Shown: piece by piece, positions 17,761-26,181 of the stretch
Layout of the letters: each line of letters begins with the position of its first letter
Position numbering within the stretch: position 1 is the stretch's first letter
Assembly (NCBI RefSeq): GCF_004135365.1
Contig: NZ_CP035492.1
Coordinates: forward strand, 2,712,001 to 2,776,000
Direction: 5' to 3'
DNA length: 64,000 nucleotides
Origin: Paenibacillus protaetiae
GTDB taxonomy: Bacteria > Bacillota > Bacilli > Paenibacillales > Paenibacillaceae
Notes under the pieces: model-generated
Database searches by the model: none
What the model was told of the DNA's origin: nothing
Seen by the model: only the letters and a program-made list of their open reading frames with translations
Translations under genes and position numbers: made by a program

Positions 17761-18555
17761 CTATAACCGCTCCTCCGAAGCGGCCGTTTCTCCGGCAGCG
17801 GCATGCGCTTTGGCGGCTCTGCCCGACATGAGCCATCCGCCCAGCGCAATAAGCGCAAGCACGGCATAAAACAGGCTTTTCCATAGGCCGCTTTCCGCAA
17901 ACGAGTGGGAAATCACATGCAGAAAAGGATGCGCGAGCGTATGAACCGCAAGCTTCACGCCAACCCAGCCGACAATGGCAAAAGCCGCCAGCTCAAGCAC
18001 CGGACGGGCATGCAGCAGCTTGACGAAAAAATTGGCGGCAAAACGCATAATGATCAGCCCGATCAGGCCGCCCAGGAATACGACAATAAACTGCCCGCCG
18101 TCCATACCTCCAATGGACGGAATGCCGCTTGCCGGAAGCGCAACGGCAAGCGCAACCGCCGCCAGGATGGAGTCAATCGCAAACGCGATATCCGCCAGCT
18201 CCACCTTCAGTACGGTAGTCCAAAATCCCGACTGCCTGCCCTTCTCCTTCGGCAGCGCTCCGGTTTTTTTTCTGCAAAATTTTACAATATTGCTCGCTGA
18301 GATGAACAGCAAATAAAGAGCGCCAATCGCCTGCACCTGCCATACGTCTACAAGGAACGAAATGAGAAACAGCGAAGCAAAACGAAATATAAATGCGCCA
18401 AACAACCCGTAAAACAGCGCCTTCTTGCGCTTTTGCTCATCCAGATGTTTAACCATAATCGCGAGTACAAGCGCATTGTCGGCAGCCAGCAATCCTTCCA
18501 GCAGCACCAGGATTATCAATACCCAGCCATACTCCATCAACAATGAAACGTCCAT
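17761..18555 (-). CDS. TerC-family membrane protein, probable manganese exporter
   Basis: A polytopic membrane protein of 264 residues with about seven helices. The conserved acidic motifs LLAADNALVLAIMV (first helices) and ELADIAFAIDSILAAVALA (middle) would line the ion path in the YkoY/YceF group. In Bacillus, TerC-family proteins of this group export Mn(II). I chose the ATG at 18555 behind GAGGAGG. A yybP-ykoY manganese riboswitch with an intrinsic terminator lies in its leader, supporting the same role here. Confidence 0.9.
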   Translation of the reverse strand: MDVSLLMEYGWVLIILVLLEGLLAADNALVLAIMVKHLDEQKRKKALFYGLFGAFIFRFASLFLISFLVDVWQVQAIGALYLLFISASNIVKFCRKKTGALPKEKGRQSGFWTTVLKVELADIAFAIDSILAAVALAVALPASGIPSIGGMDGGQFIVVFLGGLIGLIIMRFAANFFVKLLHARPVLELAAFAIVGWVGVKLAVHTLAHPFLHVISHSFAESGLWKSLFYAVLALIALGGWLMSGRAAKAHAAAGETAASEERL

Positions 18556-18587
18556 GCCGTTCCTCCTCATTTTGTGGGAATAGATGC

Positions 18588-18746
18588 AAAAAAAGACCTT
18601 TACCATCGAAGCAAAAAGACCGCTGATGCGGTGCTGTTTTGCGACTATGGTAAAGGTCTCGCCTGCAATGGGTCATTGCCAATAAAACCGGGGAATGTTT
18701 ATTCCCGTAATGACGGCTTTATTGAGGCAGCTACTCCCCTTTATTA
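18588..18746 (-). promoter_or_regulatory. yybP-ykoY manganese riboswitch with terminator
   Basis: On the minus strand the leader contains the aptamer hallmarks AAAGGGGAGTAGC, CCGTCATTACG and GGCGAGACCTTTACC (aptamer about 18649-18746). The last element then pairs with ATGGTAAAGGTC followed by TTTTTTT, giving a strong terminator (18588-18658). Mutually exclusive pairing of GACCTTTACC in aptamer or terminator is the expected on-switch: bound Mn(II) prevents termination and turns on the TerC-family gene. Confidence 0.9.
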
Positions 18747-18821
18747 TTTTCATTCGTAATACTCGTTTGAGCGGCATTTGGTTTCAATTTGCGCAATAAA
18801 TATTTTTCCAGCGCCGCGCTG

Positions 18822-19613
18822 CTAAATCGATTTAACGGTACCGCCGTCTATAAGCAGCGATTGCCCCGTTACATATGTGTTGGCGAAAGAGCCGAGGAAA
18901 ACGGCCATCGCTGCAAATTCCTCCGGCGTGCCGATTCGTCCCAGCGGAATTTGCGATACCGCAGCCGCTTGCACCTGCTCAACGGGAATGCCAAGCTGGT
19001 CGGCACGCGCCCGGTCAAGCTGAACGATTCGATCCGTCCCGATTCGTCCAGGCGAAACGGTGTTGACCAGTATGCCGTCCGGGCCAAGCTCGGTTGCGAG
19101 GCTGCGGGTCAGCGCATGAACGCCGGCGCGGAATACGCTGGATAAAATAAGCCCTTCCGTAGGCTGTTTAATCGAAGTGGAAGCAATATTCACAATTCTT
19201 CCCCCGTCACTCGCTTCACGAAGATGAGGGAGCGCTTCGCGGATCAGACGCACGACGCTCAGCAGATTAACTTCAAAGCTGCTTTGCCAATCCTCGTCGG
19301 CGAACGCCTCGAAACTTCCCGACGGCGGTCCTCCTGCATTCGTAACCAGCACATCAATGCCGCCATGGGCATCGGCAGCTGCGGCAATCGCCGCCTGCAC
19401 ATCAGAAGCGCTGCTGACATCCATTCGCTGGACAAGCGGTCTTATGCCCGTTGCCGCTGTAATATCCGCCTGCGCGACACGAAGCTCTTCTTCATTGCGG
19501 CTTGCAATGGTAACGAGAGCGCCTTCCCGCGCATACTGCAGCGCCATTGCACGGCCTAGTCCTTTGCTTGATGCAGCTACAAAAACCGACTTATGCTTCA
19601 GATGCAAATCCAT
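18822..19613 (-). CDS. SDR-family protein lacking the catalytic Tyr-Lys pair
   Basis: A 263-residue Rossmann-fold protein of the short-chain dehydrogenase family. The N-terminal cofactor loop is AASSKGLGRAMA (a variant of TGxxxGxG) and the NAG motif is TNAGGPP. Catalytic Ser145 is present, but the positions of Tyr and Lys in YxxxK hold Ser158 and Arg162 (LILSSVFRAGVHAL). The usual SDR reaction is therefore doubtful. It is probably an oxidoreductase-like subgroup with altered chemistry or a binding role. A perfect palindrome lies 33 bases upstream of the ATG. Confidence 0.85.
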   Translation of the reverse strand: MDLHLKHKSVFVAASSKGLGRAMALQYAREGALVTIASRNEEELRVAQADITAATGIRPLVQRMDVSSASDVQAAIAAAADAHGGIDVLVTNAGGPPSGSFEAFADEDWQSSFEVNLLSVVRLIREALPHLREASDGGRIVNIASTSIKQPTEGLILSSVFRAGVHALTRSLATELGPDGILVNTVSPGRIGTDRIVQLDRARADQLGIPVEQVQAAAVSQIPLGRIGTPEEFAAMAVFLGSFANTYVTGQSLLIDGGTVKSI

Positions 19614-19645
19614 ATCCCGTCACTCCCGACTTGTCCAAAATGAGA

Positions 19646-19666
19646 GTTGTCCGTCCGGCGGACAAC
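19646..19666. promoter_or_regulatory. Palindrome upstream of the SDR gene
   Basis: GTTGTCCG and CGGACAAC flank a five-base centre (21 bases in total), 33 bases upstream of the SDR ATG. Position and symmetry suit a repressor operator, but no T-run follows and the regulator is unknown. The remaining 19667-19887 sequence shows no gene. Confidence 0.4.
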
Positions 19667-19887
19667 ATGCGGTGCCTGCCTCCATCATAACGCTATTGCA
19701 GCCGGAATTGAAGTATATCTGTAAGATCAGCAGCAGCAGGCGCAGAAAAGGAACTGCTTTGGGTTTACCCCCCAAATATTCACGGCTTGTCCATTGATTT
19801 ATACGGTGACGTCGAGGCGCGGCCGGCCGAACTGGTCCGGCACCCGCTGCCGAGCCGGCAGAACGGCGGAATACCCGGCGCAGCCCA

Positions 19888-19935
19888 TAGAACCGGCCTG
19901 CGTATTTTACGAGCAGCGCGGACCGGTTCTATGGA
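19888..19935. repeat. Inverted repeat after the LysR gene
   Basis: CCATAGAACCGG and CCGGTTCTATGG form a perfect 12-bp stem with a 24-base loop, 30 bases beyond the LysR stop. There is no long T-run, so it may be a weak terminator or a recombination scar. Confidence 0.5.
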
Positions 19936-19964
19936 CGGGTTAACCTAACGAGCCTGTATCCCGC

Positions 19965-20837
19965 TTATGAATTAAAAACTCGATAAACGCCCTCACCTGC
20001 CTTGATATTTGCTCCTCCCGGCGGGTAAACCAAGCAAATATGGCGCCGGTTCTCATGCTGCGGAAGATCGCGCATAACAAGCTCGCCCGCCGCCGCTTCC
20101 CGCAGGACGCTCCGCTTTGGCAAGACGCCAATGCCAATGTTGCATTTGACCGCCTCTTTAATTGTTTCGATAGCGCCCAGCTCCATAAACGACTCCCATT
20201 CCAGCCCGAAACTGTCCGCCCATTCGTCGGTCAGCTTGCGTGATGTTGAACCGGCTTCATGCAGCAGGAACGTTTGCGGCTGCAGACTGGCAAGCGTAAG
20301 TTCGGCATGCTGCGCCAGCGGATGGGACGGAGACAGGAGCAGCTTATGCTCATCCTCCATCAGATTCTCCATTACAAACCCTTCCAGATCGTCCGCCGGC
20401 AGCGAAATGACGGCGGCATCAATTTCATATTTGCGGAGCATGTGCAGCAAATTATCCGCTTTTTTGACAGCGAGCTGAATGCGCGTACGCGGAAACAACC
20501 CGCCAAATTCCGCAATATAAGGCGGCAGCAAATAAGTAGCCGGCGTATAGCTTGCTCCCAGCTTCAGCCTGCCTTCGCCGCGGTCCCGTCGGTCCTTGGC
20601 CATCGCCCCGGCTTCCTCCATCAGCGACACAATCCTTCTGGCATACGGAAGCAGATCCGCTGCATTGTCGGTCGGGTACAAGCTGCGCGCCAGCTTATGG
20701 AACAGCTTGATGCCCAGCTCCTCCTCCAGCTTGCGCAAATGAAAGCTGACCGTCGGCTGCTTCAGCCCCAGCTTCTCCGCCGCATCCTGCAGCGTGCCGC
20801 CGCTGCTGCGGGACCCAAATAAAAAAAGCTCCTGCAG
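19965..20837 (-). CDS. LysR-family regulator, start codon apparently lost
   Basis: The helix-turn-helix (LQDAAEKLGLKQPTVSFHL) and the LysR substrate-binding domain (LKLGASYTPATYLLPP, GIGVLPKRSVLREA) are intact through the stop. Against the family the frame is complete back to LQELFLF, which should be residue 2 or 3. Upstream of that no ATG, GTG or TTG occurs before an in-frame stop at 20874-20876. The breakpoint at about 20838 coincides with the left edge of the scarred patch. Either CTG at 20837 is used, or the gene was truncated when the patch arose. A shorter start at 20738 would delete most of the DNA-binding helix. Confidence 0.65.
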   Translation of the reverse strand: MQELFLFGSRSSGGTLQDAAEKLGLKQPTVSFHLRKLEEELGIKLFHKLARSLYPTDNAADLLPYARRIVSLMEEAGAMAKDRRDRGEGRLKLGASYTPATYLLPPYIAEFGGLFPRTRIQLAVKKADNLLHMLRKYEIDAAVISLPADDLEGFVMENLMEDEHKLLLSPSHPLAQHAELTLASLQPQTFLLHEAGSTSRKLTDEWADSFGLEWESFMELGAIETIKEAVKCNIGIGVLPKRSVLREAAAGELVMRDLPQHENRRHICLVYPPGGANIKAGEGVYRVFNS

Positions 20838-20839
20838 GC

Positions 20840-21100
20840 CGTTATCTGGCTTACAGAAGCAGAATAATTTGTATTATTACAGGTCGTACTAGCTCAACAG
20901 CGTGGCCAGGAGATCACAACACCTTTCTAGCCTGGTCAACGATTACAAGGCGGCTGCAGACGCAAGAAGGACGCCATGAGCGCGAGCTCGTTGCTCTCTC
21001 GGAGCACAAGGACGTTGAAAAGGGAACGGGAGCGCTGGCCATCCGAACGGAGTACCAGGCCTTTGGGGATGTTTTCTTAGGTCACTCTATCCGGAGTTAG
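20840..21100 (+). pseudogene. Unrecognised coding-like fragment
   Basis: An open frame ending at TAG (21098-21100) has coding-like composition (HNTFLAWSTITRRLQTQEG, ELVALSEHKDVEKG, ALAIRTEYQAFGDVFLG). It has no start codon or ribosome binding site. I do not recognise the family. It ends exactly where the AT-rich minus-strand gene begins, so it looks like the tail of a gene cut by rearrangement. Confidence 0.3.
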
Positions 21101-21444
21101 AGAGATCTAAGTAGTAACGAATATAATCGAGACACTACTTCATCAATAGCTGCTTGAGTCATTAATTTATCTAACGATTCAATAATAAAGAAATCATTCG
21201 CTATTTCTACCCCTTTTGGTAATTGATCATATGTCACTAGAATTGCAAAATTACCGTTTGGGGGTGTCTTGTTTTCATTTTTGTATTTTTCGATAATTCT
21301 ATTATATATTACTATTGTTGTATCATCAGTTAATTTAGCGACCATACTTTCCCCATGATTTACCCACCATATTTGAAAAGAGTCCCAAACTTCACGGAAT
21401 CTCTTTAAACCATCTTCGTTACTTTCAAATACGCCTACCTTCAA
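21097..21444 (-). CDS. AT-rich gene of foreign character
   Basis: About 115 codons from a TTG at 21444; a longer frame from 21546 would be antisense to another coding-like fragment. The product (FREVWDSFQIWWVNHG, TTIVIYNRIIEKYKNENK, NDFFIIESLDKLMTQAA) is acidic and soluble, and no family is recognised. Its size and charge resemble small immunity-type proteins, but that is only an impression. The segment 21100-21440 is markedly AT-rich compared with both flanks, which suggests horizontal origin. No ribosome binding site is visible, so it may be truncated at its start. Confidence 0.45.
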   Translation of the reverse strand: MKVGVFESNEDGLKRFREVWDSFQIWWVNHGESMVAKLTDDTTIVIYNRIIEKYKNENKTPPNGNFAILVTYDQLPKGVEIANDFFIIESLDKLMTQAAIDEVVSRLYSLLLRSL

Positions 21445-21616
21445 GCTCGGGGAACCATCGGGCAGCTTATGGTTTGGCGATGGCAAAATCGGCATTGATA
21501 CCGGCGCGAAACATGGCCGGCGGCTGACATTATTTGATGTCCACAAGCGGCTTGGCTACTGGTGCTCTACTGGTCCGGGCTTGGCGCATGCAGAAGTGAA
21601 GATGACCCGTTATTGA
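21377..21616 (+). pseudogene. C-terminal gene fragment
   Basis: A plus-strand frame, GC-rich from about 21445, reads GSLWFGDGKIGIDTGAKHG, RRLTLFDVHKRLGYWC and AHAEVKMTRY before TGA at 21614, followed at once by a strong terminator. This looks like the true end of a gene. The upstream part is missing: coding character stops at the AT-rich boundary. The family is not recognised. Confidence 0.35.
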
Positions 21617-21655
21617 AGACAAAGGCTTGAGGATATCATCCTCAAGCCTTTGTCT
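21617..21655. terminator. Bidirectional terminator
   Basis: A perfect 17-bp stem (AGACAAAGGCTTGAGGA and its complement) encloses a short loop. It lies directly after the plus-strand fragment stop and 80 bases beyond the stop of the ABC exporter operon, so it could serve both. Confidence 0.8.
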
Positions 21656-21734
21656 TGTCTACATGAACAGCTCTATGGCCAGCCCGTTTACGCACGTCAT
21701 CCGTACTCTATGGGCCAGGCGCGGCGATCCCTTC

Positions 21735-23549
21735 CTAGCTCTCGTCCCCGTACCACAGCTTGCGGAAGCTGTCGCTTTCGGCAAGCAGCGTCTCGGACGT
21801 GCCTTCGGCTTCGATGCCGCCGTCCTTCAGCACAATAATATGATCGGCGCGCGCCAGCACCGCCTTCCGGTGGGTCACGACCAGGCATGCCGCATCGCCC
21901 CGCTCCCGGAACATGCGCTCCCACAGCAGCCGCTCCGTCTCGACGTCCAGCGCGCTCGACAAATCGTCGAACACGTACAGCTCGCTGTCGCGCACGAGCA
22001 TACGGGAAGCAGCCGTGCGCTGCGCCTGACCGCCGGACAGCTTGACGCCGCGCGGCCCAATCACCGTCTCCAGCCCTTGCTGCAGCCGCTCGATGTCGGC
22101 ATCCAGCACTGCCGTATGGAGCGCCCGCTCCAGCCGCCCTCCTTGATCATCATGCCCCAGCAAAATATTGTCCTTCAGCGTATCGCTGTACAGCCGAGGC
22201 ACCTGCGCCGTATAAGCGCTGCGCGGCGGCGTAAAGAAATTGCCCGGATCGGCAACCGGCCTGCCGTTCCAGCGGACCTCCCCCGCATCATGCGGCAGCA
22301 GGCCAAGCAGCGTGCGCACAAGCGTTGTTTTGCCGGAGCCGATTGGCCCCGTTACAACGGTAAAGGAGCCTTTGCGCAAGCTTAGGCGGATATCCTCGAT
22401 CCCCCTGCCCGTATCCGGATAGCGGTACGTTAAACCGTCCGCCTCGAGCAGCTTCAAGGGTTCAAACGGTGTGCCGTTTGCGCTCTCCCCCGCCTTCTTC
22501 CCGCGCGGCTCTACACCGTTCGCGTGCTCCTGCCGCTCCGCAGCCTGCCGTTCCCTGCGGTCCAAATAAAGCGGATTCCGCGCCGACAGCACTGTCGCGG
22601 GGCTTCCTTGCAGAATGCCGGCCAGACGCCGGAACGAAACCGTCATTTGCTTGAAATGGGTCAGGAACGTGCCGAAATTCGAAATAAACTGCGTCACAAA
22701 CGTCAAGTAATAAATAAACAGCGAGAAGTCGCCGATCGTAAAGCTTCCGCCGCGCATTTTGTGGCCTGCCAGCAGCAGGATCAGCCCCGTCCCTAAATTG
22801 ACCGTGTTGGAAAATACAGAGTTCAGCAGCTCGGACATGAGCTTGTCCTTCAGCATCGTTTGGCGGCGGGCGTCGTTCAGCTGCCGGAAGCGCCCGATCA
22901 CCCGCTCCTCGGCGCCCGCGACTTGAATCGCCTGCACGCTGCCGAACATTTCGCTGATCGCTCCGGTAACTGCCGCCGTCGATTCACGGCTGGCTGCGCG
23001 GTATTTTTGCAGGCGGCTTGTCGCCAGCTGCGCCCCGATTACAATGATGACCAGCGGCAGGAACACAAACAGCGTCATCTGCGCGTCGATGCCGATCAGA
23101 ATTACGCTGGATACGGCGGCAAAGGTTAACATCCCGAACGCATCCACCGACCAGCTGACCGTCTCCTCCGTCTGATCAACATCATCGCGGAAATGGCTGA
23201 TCGCTTCGCCCGGGCTGCAAGGAATGGCGCGGGCGCCGGGCTCCTTCAGAATATGCTCCAGCAGGTTGCGCCGCACCAGCATGCCCACCCGGAAGCGGAA
23301 ATGCACATCGGTGACAAAACCGATAAAGATGCTCGCGCAGCGGGCAAGCGCCGCTCCAATAAGCAAAGCGACAAGCGCCCATGTGCCGTATGCCGCAGCT
23401 GAGTCCAGCGTAAGCGAATCAAAAAAAGCTTTTGTAATTAACCCGGGGAAGATCGGCATTAAATAAATAACCGTCCAGGCCATGGCGTTGCATGTGTACC
23501 AGACCGGCCGCGAGCGGAGCAGCCGCCAAAAATAAGCGTATACGTTCAT
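21735..23549 (-). CDS. ABC exporter half-transporter, degenerate ATPase subunit
   Basis: 604 residues: six membrane helices (about 20-310), then an ATPase domain. Walker A is GPIGSGKTTLV and the signature LSGGQAQRTAASR is canonical. Walker B, however, is LYVFDDLSSALD, with Asp at the catalytic Glu position. This is the usual mark of the degenerate site in heterodimeric exporters. Its start overlaps the stop of the upstream partner in TAATG, implying coupled translation in a fixed ratio. A linker of about 40 charged residues precedes the ATPase domain. The substrate (drug, lipid or peptide) cannot be read from the sequence. Confidence 0.92.
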   Translation of the reverse strand: MNVYAYFWRLLRSRPVWYTCNAMAWTVIYLMPIFPGLITKAFFDSLTLDSAAAYGTWALVALLIGAALARCASIFIGFVTDVHFRFRVGMLVRRNLLEHILKEPGARAIPCSPGEAISHFRDDVDQTEETVSWSVDAFGMLTFAAVSSVILIGIDAQMTLFVFLPLVIIVIGAQLATSRLQKYRAASRESTAAVTGAISEMFGSVQAIQVAGAEERVIGRFRQLNDARRQTMLKDKLMSELLNSVFSNTVNLGTGLILLLAGHKMRGGSFTIGDFSLFIYYLTFVTQFISNFGTFLTHFKQMTVSFRRLAGILQGSPATVLSARNPLYLDRRERQAAERQEHANGVEPRGKKAGESANGTPFEPLKLLEADGLTYRYPDTGRGIEDIRLSLRKGSFTVVTGPIGSGKTTLVRTLLGLLPHDAGEVRWNGRPVADPGNFFTPPRSAYTAQVPRLYSDTLKDNILLGHDDQGGRLERALHTAVLDADIERLQQGLETVIGPRGVKLSGGQAQRTAASRMLVRDSELYVFDDLSSALDVETERLLWERMFRERGDAACLVVTHRKAVLARADHIIVLKDGGIEAEGTSETLLAESDSFRKLWYGDES

Positions 23550-25318
23550 TACGCAAGCACCTCCTCAAGACCAACGGCCAGCATACGGCTGAACCGCGAG
23601 CCGGAATCGGCGGCCAGCTTCCCTCTGGCGCCGTTCTCCACCACTTCGCCCTGCTCGAGAATTATAATCCGGTCCGCCCGTTGTACGGTAGCAAGCCGGT
23701 GGGCGATAATGATGCATGTCCGGCCGGCCAGCAGCTTGTCCATCGCCTTCTCCACATGATGCTCGGTCAGCGGATCCAGGCGCGAGGAAGCTTCATCGAG
23801 AATGACAAGGCCGGGATCGGTCAAAAAGACACGCGCAAACGCCAACAGCTGCGCTTCCCCGGCAGACAGTCCGCCGCCCCCGGAAGCGAGCCGTGTATCC
23901 AGCCCTTCCGGCTGCGAAGCAAGCCAGCCGCTTAAGCCCAGCTCCTCCAGCACCTCCATAATCGCTTCGTCTGCAATGCTCTCATTATAGAACGTCAAAT
24001 TATCGCGGATCGTGCCCTGCAGAATTTCAATATTTTGCGTCACAAGCGCAACCTTGCTTCTCAGCTCATGCAGCGTACATTCCCGAATGTCAACGCCGCC
24101 AAGCAAGATACCGCCCTGCTGCGGGTCGTAAAACCGGAGCAGCAGCCGGGCGATTGTCGTTTTGCCGCTGCCGGTCCGGCCCAGCAGACCTGCCACTTCT
24201 CCCGGCTCCAGCCGGATGTCCAGCCGCTCCAGCGTCGGCTTGTCGTCGTAACCAAACGACAGATCGCGGAACTCGACGCTAAGCGCGCCGTCCGGCAGCA
24301 AGGCTCCCGGTCCGTCCTCGACCTTGGAACGCATGGCCAGCAGGCTGCGGATGCGAAGCAGGCTGGCGTCGGCCTTCTGTAAATCTTCAATTTGGGTGCG
24401 GATTTTTTCAATTGGCTTGCCCATCAGCTCCGTGTAATAAAAAATGAGATATACGGTGCCGATTGAAATGCTGCCTTTATGCCACAAATAAGCGCTGATG
24501 ACAAAAGCAACCGCATTGCCAAGCGCAAACACCACAATGGTCGTCATCCACATCGCGGCAAAGCCAAAAAAAGCGTTGCGGCGGAGCGGCAGCATCCGCC
24601 GCAGCAGCCCGTAAAAACGGTTCATGACAAAGCCGGTCGCCCCGTTGGCGCGGGTATCTTCCGTTCCTTCCAAATGCTCGCCGATAAAGCCGTAAAACTC
24701 GGCGTTTGACTGGCGCCATTTGGCCCATGCGGACACCGTAAATTTGCGGATCCATTGAATGACAAATACGGCGAACAGGACAAACAGCAGCATGCCCGCT
24801 CCAATCCATACATGCTCGCGGAACAGCAAGACGATAATGCCCGCCAGCAGCAGCAGGTTGCCTGCCAAATTAATGATAAAGCTGGAGAAAAAATTGGCGA
24901 GCGCGTTCACATCCCCGTCTACCCGTTCAATAATAGAGCCGGATGTATTGGACTTGTGGAATGTCATGTCGAGCTTCAGGCAATGCTCGGCCAGGTCGCC
25001 GCGAAGCCGGTTAGTTGTCAGCCAAGCCAGATTTTCGCTGACATACGTTGCGATAACGGATACGAGCTGCTGCAAAAGCGCAAAGCCGATAAATAACCCT
25101 GCGGCATAATAAAGCGGCTCCATCGTTGCGCCGGAGCCGGCGGTATCAATAAAATAGCGGATGATTTGCGGACTGACGAGCTGGAGCAGCGTGGACGCCA
25201 ATAATAAAGCCGTTAAGGCGATTAATGTTTTTTTCCACGGAAATAAATACTGCTTTAACACTTCGTAATACTGATTCATTTTTTTGGCAGGCTGATCTTG
25301 GCTGTTTAACGCGGCCAT
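23549..25318 (-). CDS. ABC exporter half-transporter, catalytic subunit
   Basis: 589 residues with six membrane helices and an ATPase domain. Walker A is GRTGSGKTTIA and Walker B LVILDEASSRLD has the catalytic Glu, but the signature is LSAGEAQLLAFAR instead of LSGGQ. Together with the altered Walker B of the partner this gives one good and one degenerate ATP site, as in BmrCD and TM287/288. AAAGGAGG precedes the ATG. It is the first gene of the two-gene operon. Confidence 0.92.
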   Translation of the reverse strand: MAALNSQDQPAKKMNQYYEVLKQYLFPWKKTLIALTALLLASTLLQLVSPQIIRYFIDTAGSGATMEPLYYAAGLFIGFALLQQLVSVIATYVSENLAWLTTNRLRGDLAEHCLKLDMTFHKSNTSGSIIERVDGDVNALANFFSSFIINLAGNLLLLAGIIVLLFREHVWIGAGMLLFVLFAVFVIQWIRKFTVSAWAKWRQSNAEFYGFIGEHLEGTEDTRANGATGFVMNRFYGLLRRMLPLRRNAFFGFAAMWMTTIVVFALGNAVAFVISAYLWHKGSISIGTVYLIFYYTELMGKPIEKIRTQIEDLQKADASLLRIRSLLAMRSKVEDGPGALLPDGALSVEFRDLSFGYDDKPTLERLDIRLEPGEVAGLLGRTGSGKTTIARLLLRFYDPQQGGILLGGVDIRECTLHELRSKVALVTQNIEILQGTIRDNLTFYNESIADEAIMEVLEELGLSGWLASQPEGLDTRLASGGGGLSAGEAQLLAFARVFLTDPGLVILDEASSRLDPLTEHHVEKAMDKLLAGRTCIIIAHRLATVQRADRIIILEQGEVVENGARGKLAADSGSRFSRMLAVGLEEVLA

Positions 25319-25449
25319 GATGCTCCTCCTTTACCGGTATAGTGGGGGGCGCGAAGGCTAAGATGGTAAATTACGACAATCATTCGTTTATATCCTCTTT
25401 GAAATGGTAAAATAGCTGTAATTATTATGATGAAGCGGAGGGGACAGAC

Positions 25450-26115
25450 ATGCAATACGAATATTTGCTTCGGCTTCTGATTGCCGGCATATGCGGGGCC
25501 GTTATCGGATATGAACGCAAAAGCCGTAAAAAAGAAGCCGGCATCCGGACGCATTTTATCGTTTCGCTTGGTGCTTCGTTAATGATGATGATTTCGAAAT
25601 ACGGCTTTATGGACCAGCTTGGCTGGGGTGGGCTTTCGCTGGACCCTTCCCGGGTAGCGGCTCAGGTTGTAAGCGGGGTCGGCTTTCTTGGCGCAGGCAT
25701 GATCTTTATGCAAAAGCAGACGGTTCGCGGGCTGACGACCGCTGCAGGCATATGGGCGACGGCCGGCGTCGGCATGGCAATCGGGGCGGGCATGTATACG
25801 GTGGGCATCAGCGCTGCCATCGTTGTGCTTGCGGGGCAGGCGATCCTGCATAAGCCGTTCCGCTGGCTTCGCACCGACAAAAACGAGCAGCTGACGATCC
25901 GCCTCGCCAACGATCACGGATCTATTGATGCTATCTTAAACTGGCTGAAAGCCAAAGATGTCGCCATCTTGAGCTTCCATGCCGAAGCCGGGCTGCAGGA
26001 GCATTCCGAACTGGCGCTCGAGCTGTTCGTCCGTTTGCCTGCGGCAAGCGACCCCGGCCGGCTGCTCGACATGCTCCAGGAAGTCCCTTGCGTCAAATCG
26101 GTGGAAATGCAATAA
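25450..26115 (+). CDS. MgtC/SapB-family membrane protein
   Basis: 221 residues. The N-terminal half has about four helices with the family motifs YEYLLRLLIAGICGAVIGYER, written here in two parts (RLLIAGICGAVIGYER and RTHFIVSLGASLMMM), then GVGFLGAGMIF and GLTTAAGIWATAGVGMAIG. The C-terminal 80 residues form an ACT-like soluble domain. Relatives affect Mg homeostasis, ATP synthase control or acid survival, and which applies here is unknown. GGAGGGG precedes the ATG. It is divergent from the exporter operon. Confidence 0.88.
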   Translation: MQYEYLLRLLIAGICGAVIGYERKSRKKEAGIRTHFIVSLGASLMMMISKYGFMDQLGWGGLSLDPSRVAAQVVSGVGFLGAGMIFMQKQTVRGLTTAAGIWATAGVGMAIGAGMYTVGISAAIVVLAGQAILHKPFRWLRTDKNEQLTIRLANDHGSIDAILNWLKAKDVAILSFHAEAGLQEHSELALELFVRLPAASDPGRLLDMLQEVPCVKSVEMQ

Positions 26116-26181
26116 CCTGTCATCATTTCTATGCTAAACTATTAATCGGATAAAAGCGATGCAAGGAGTGCTGTACCTGTT

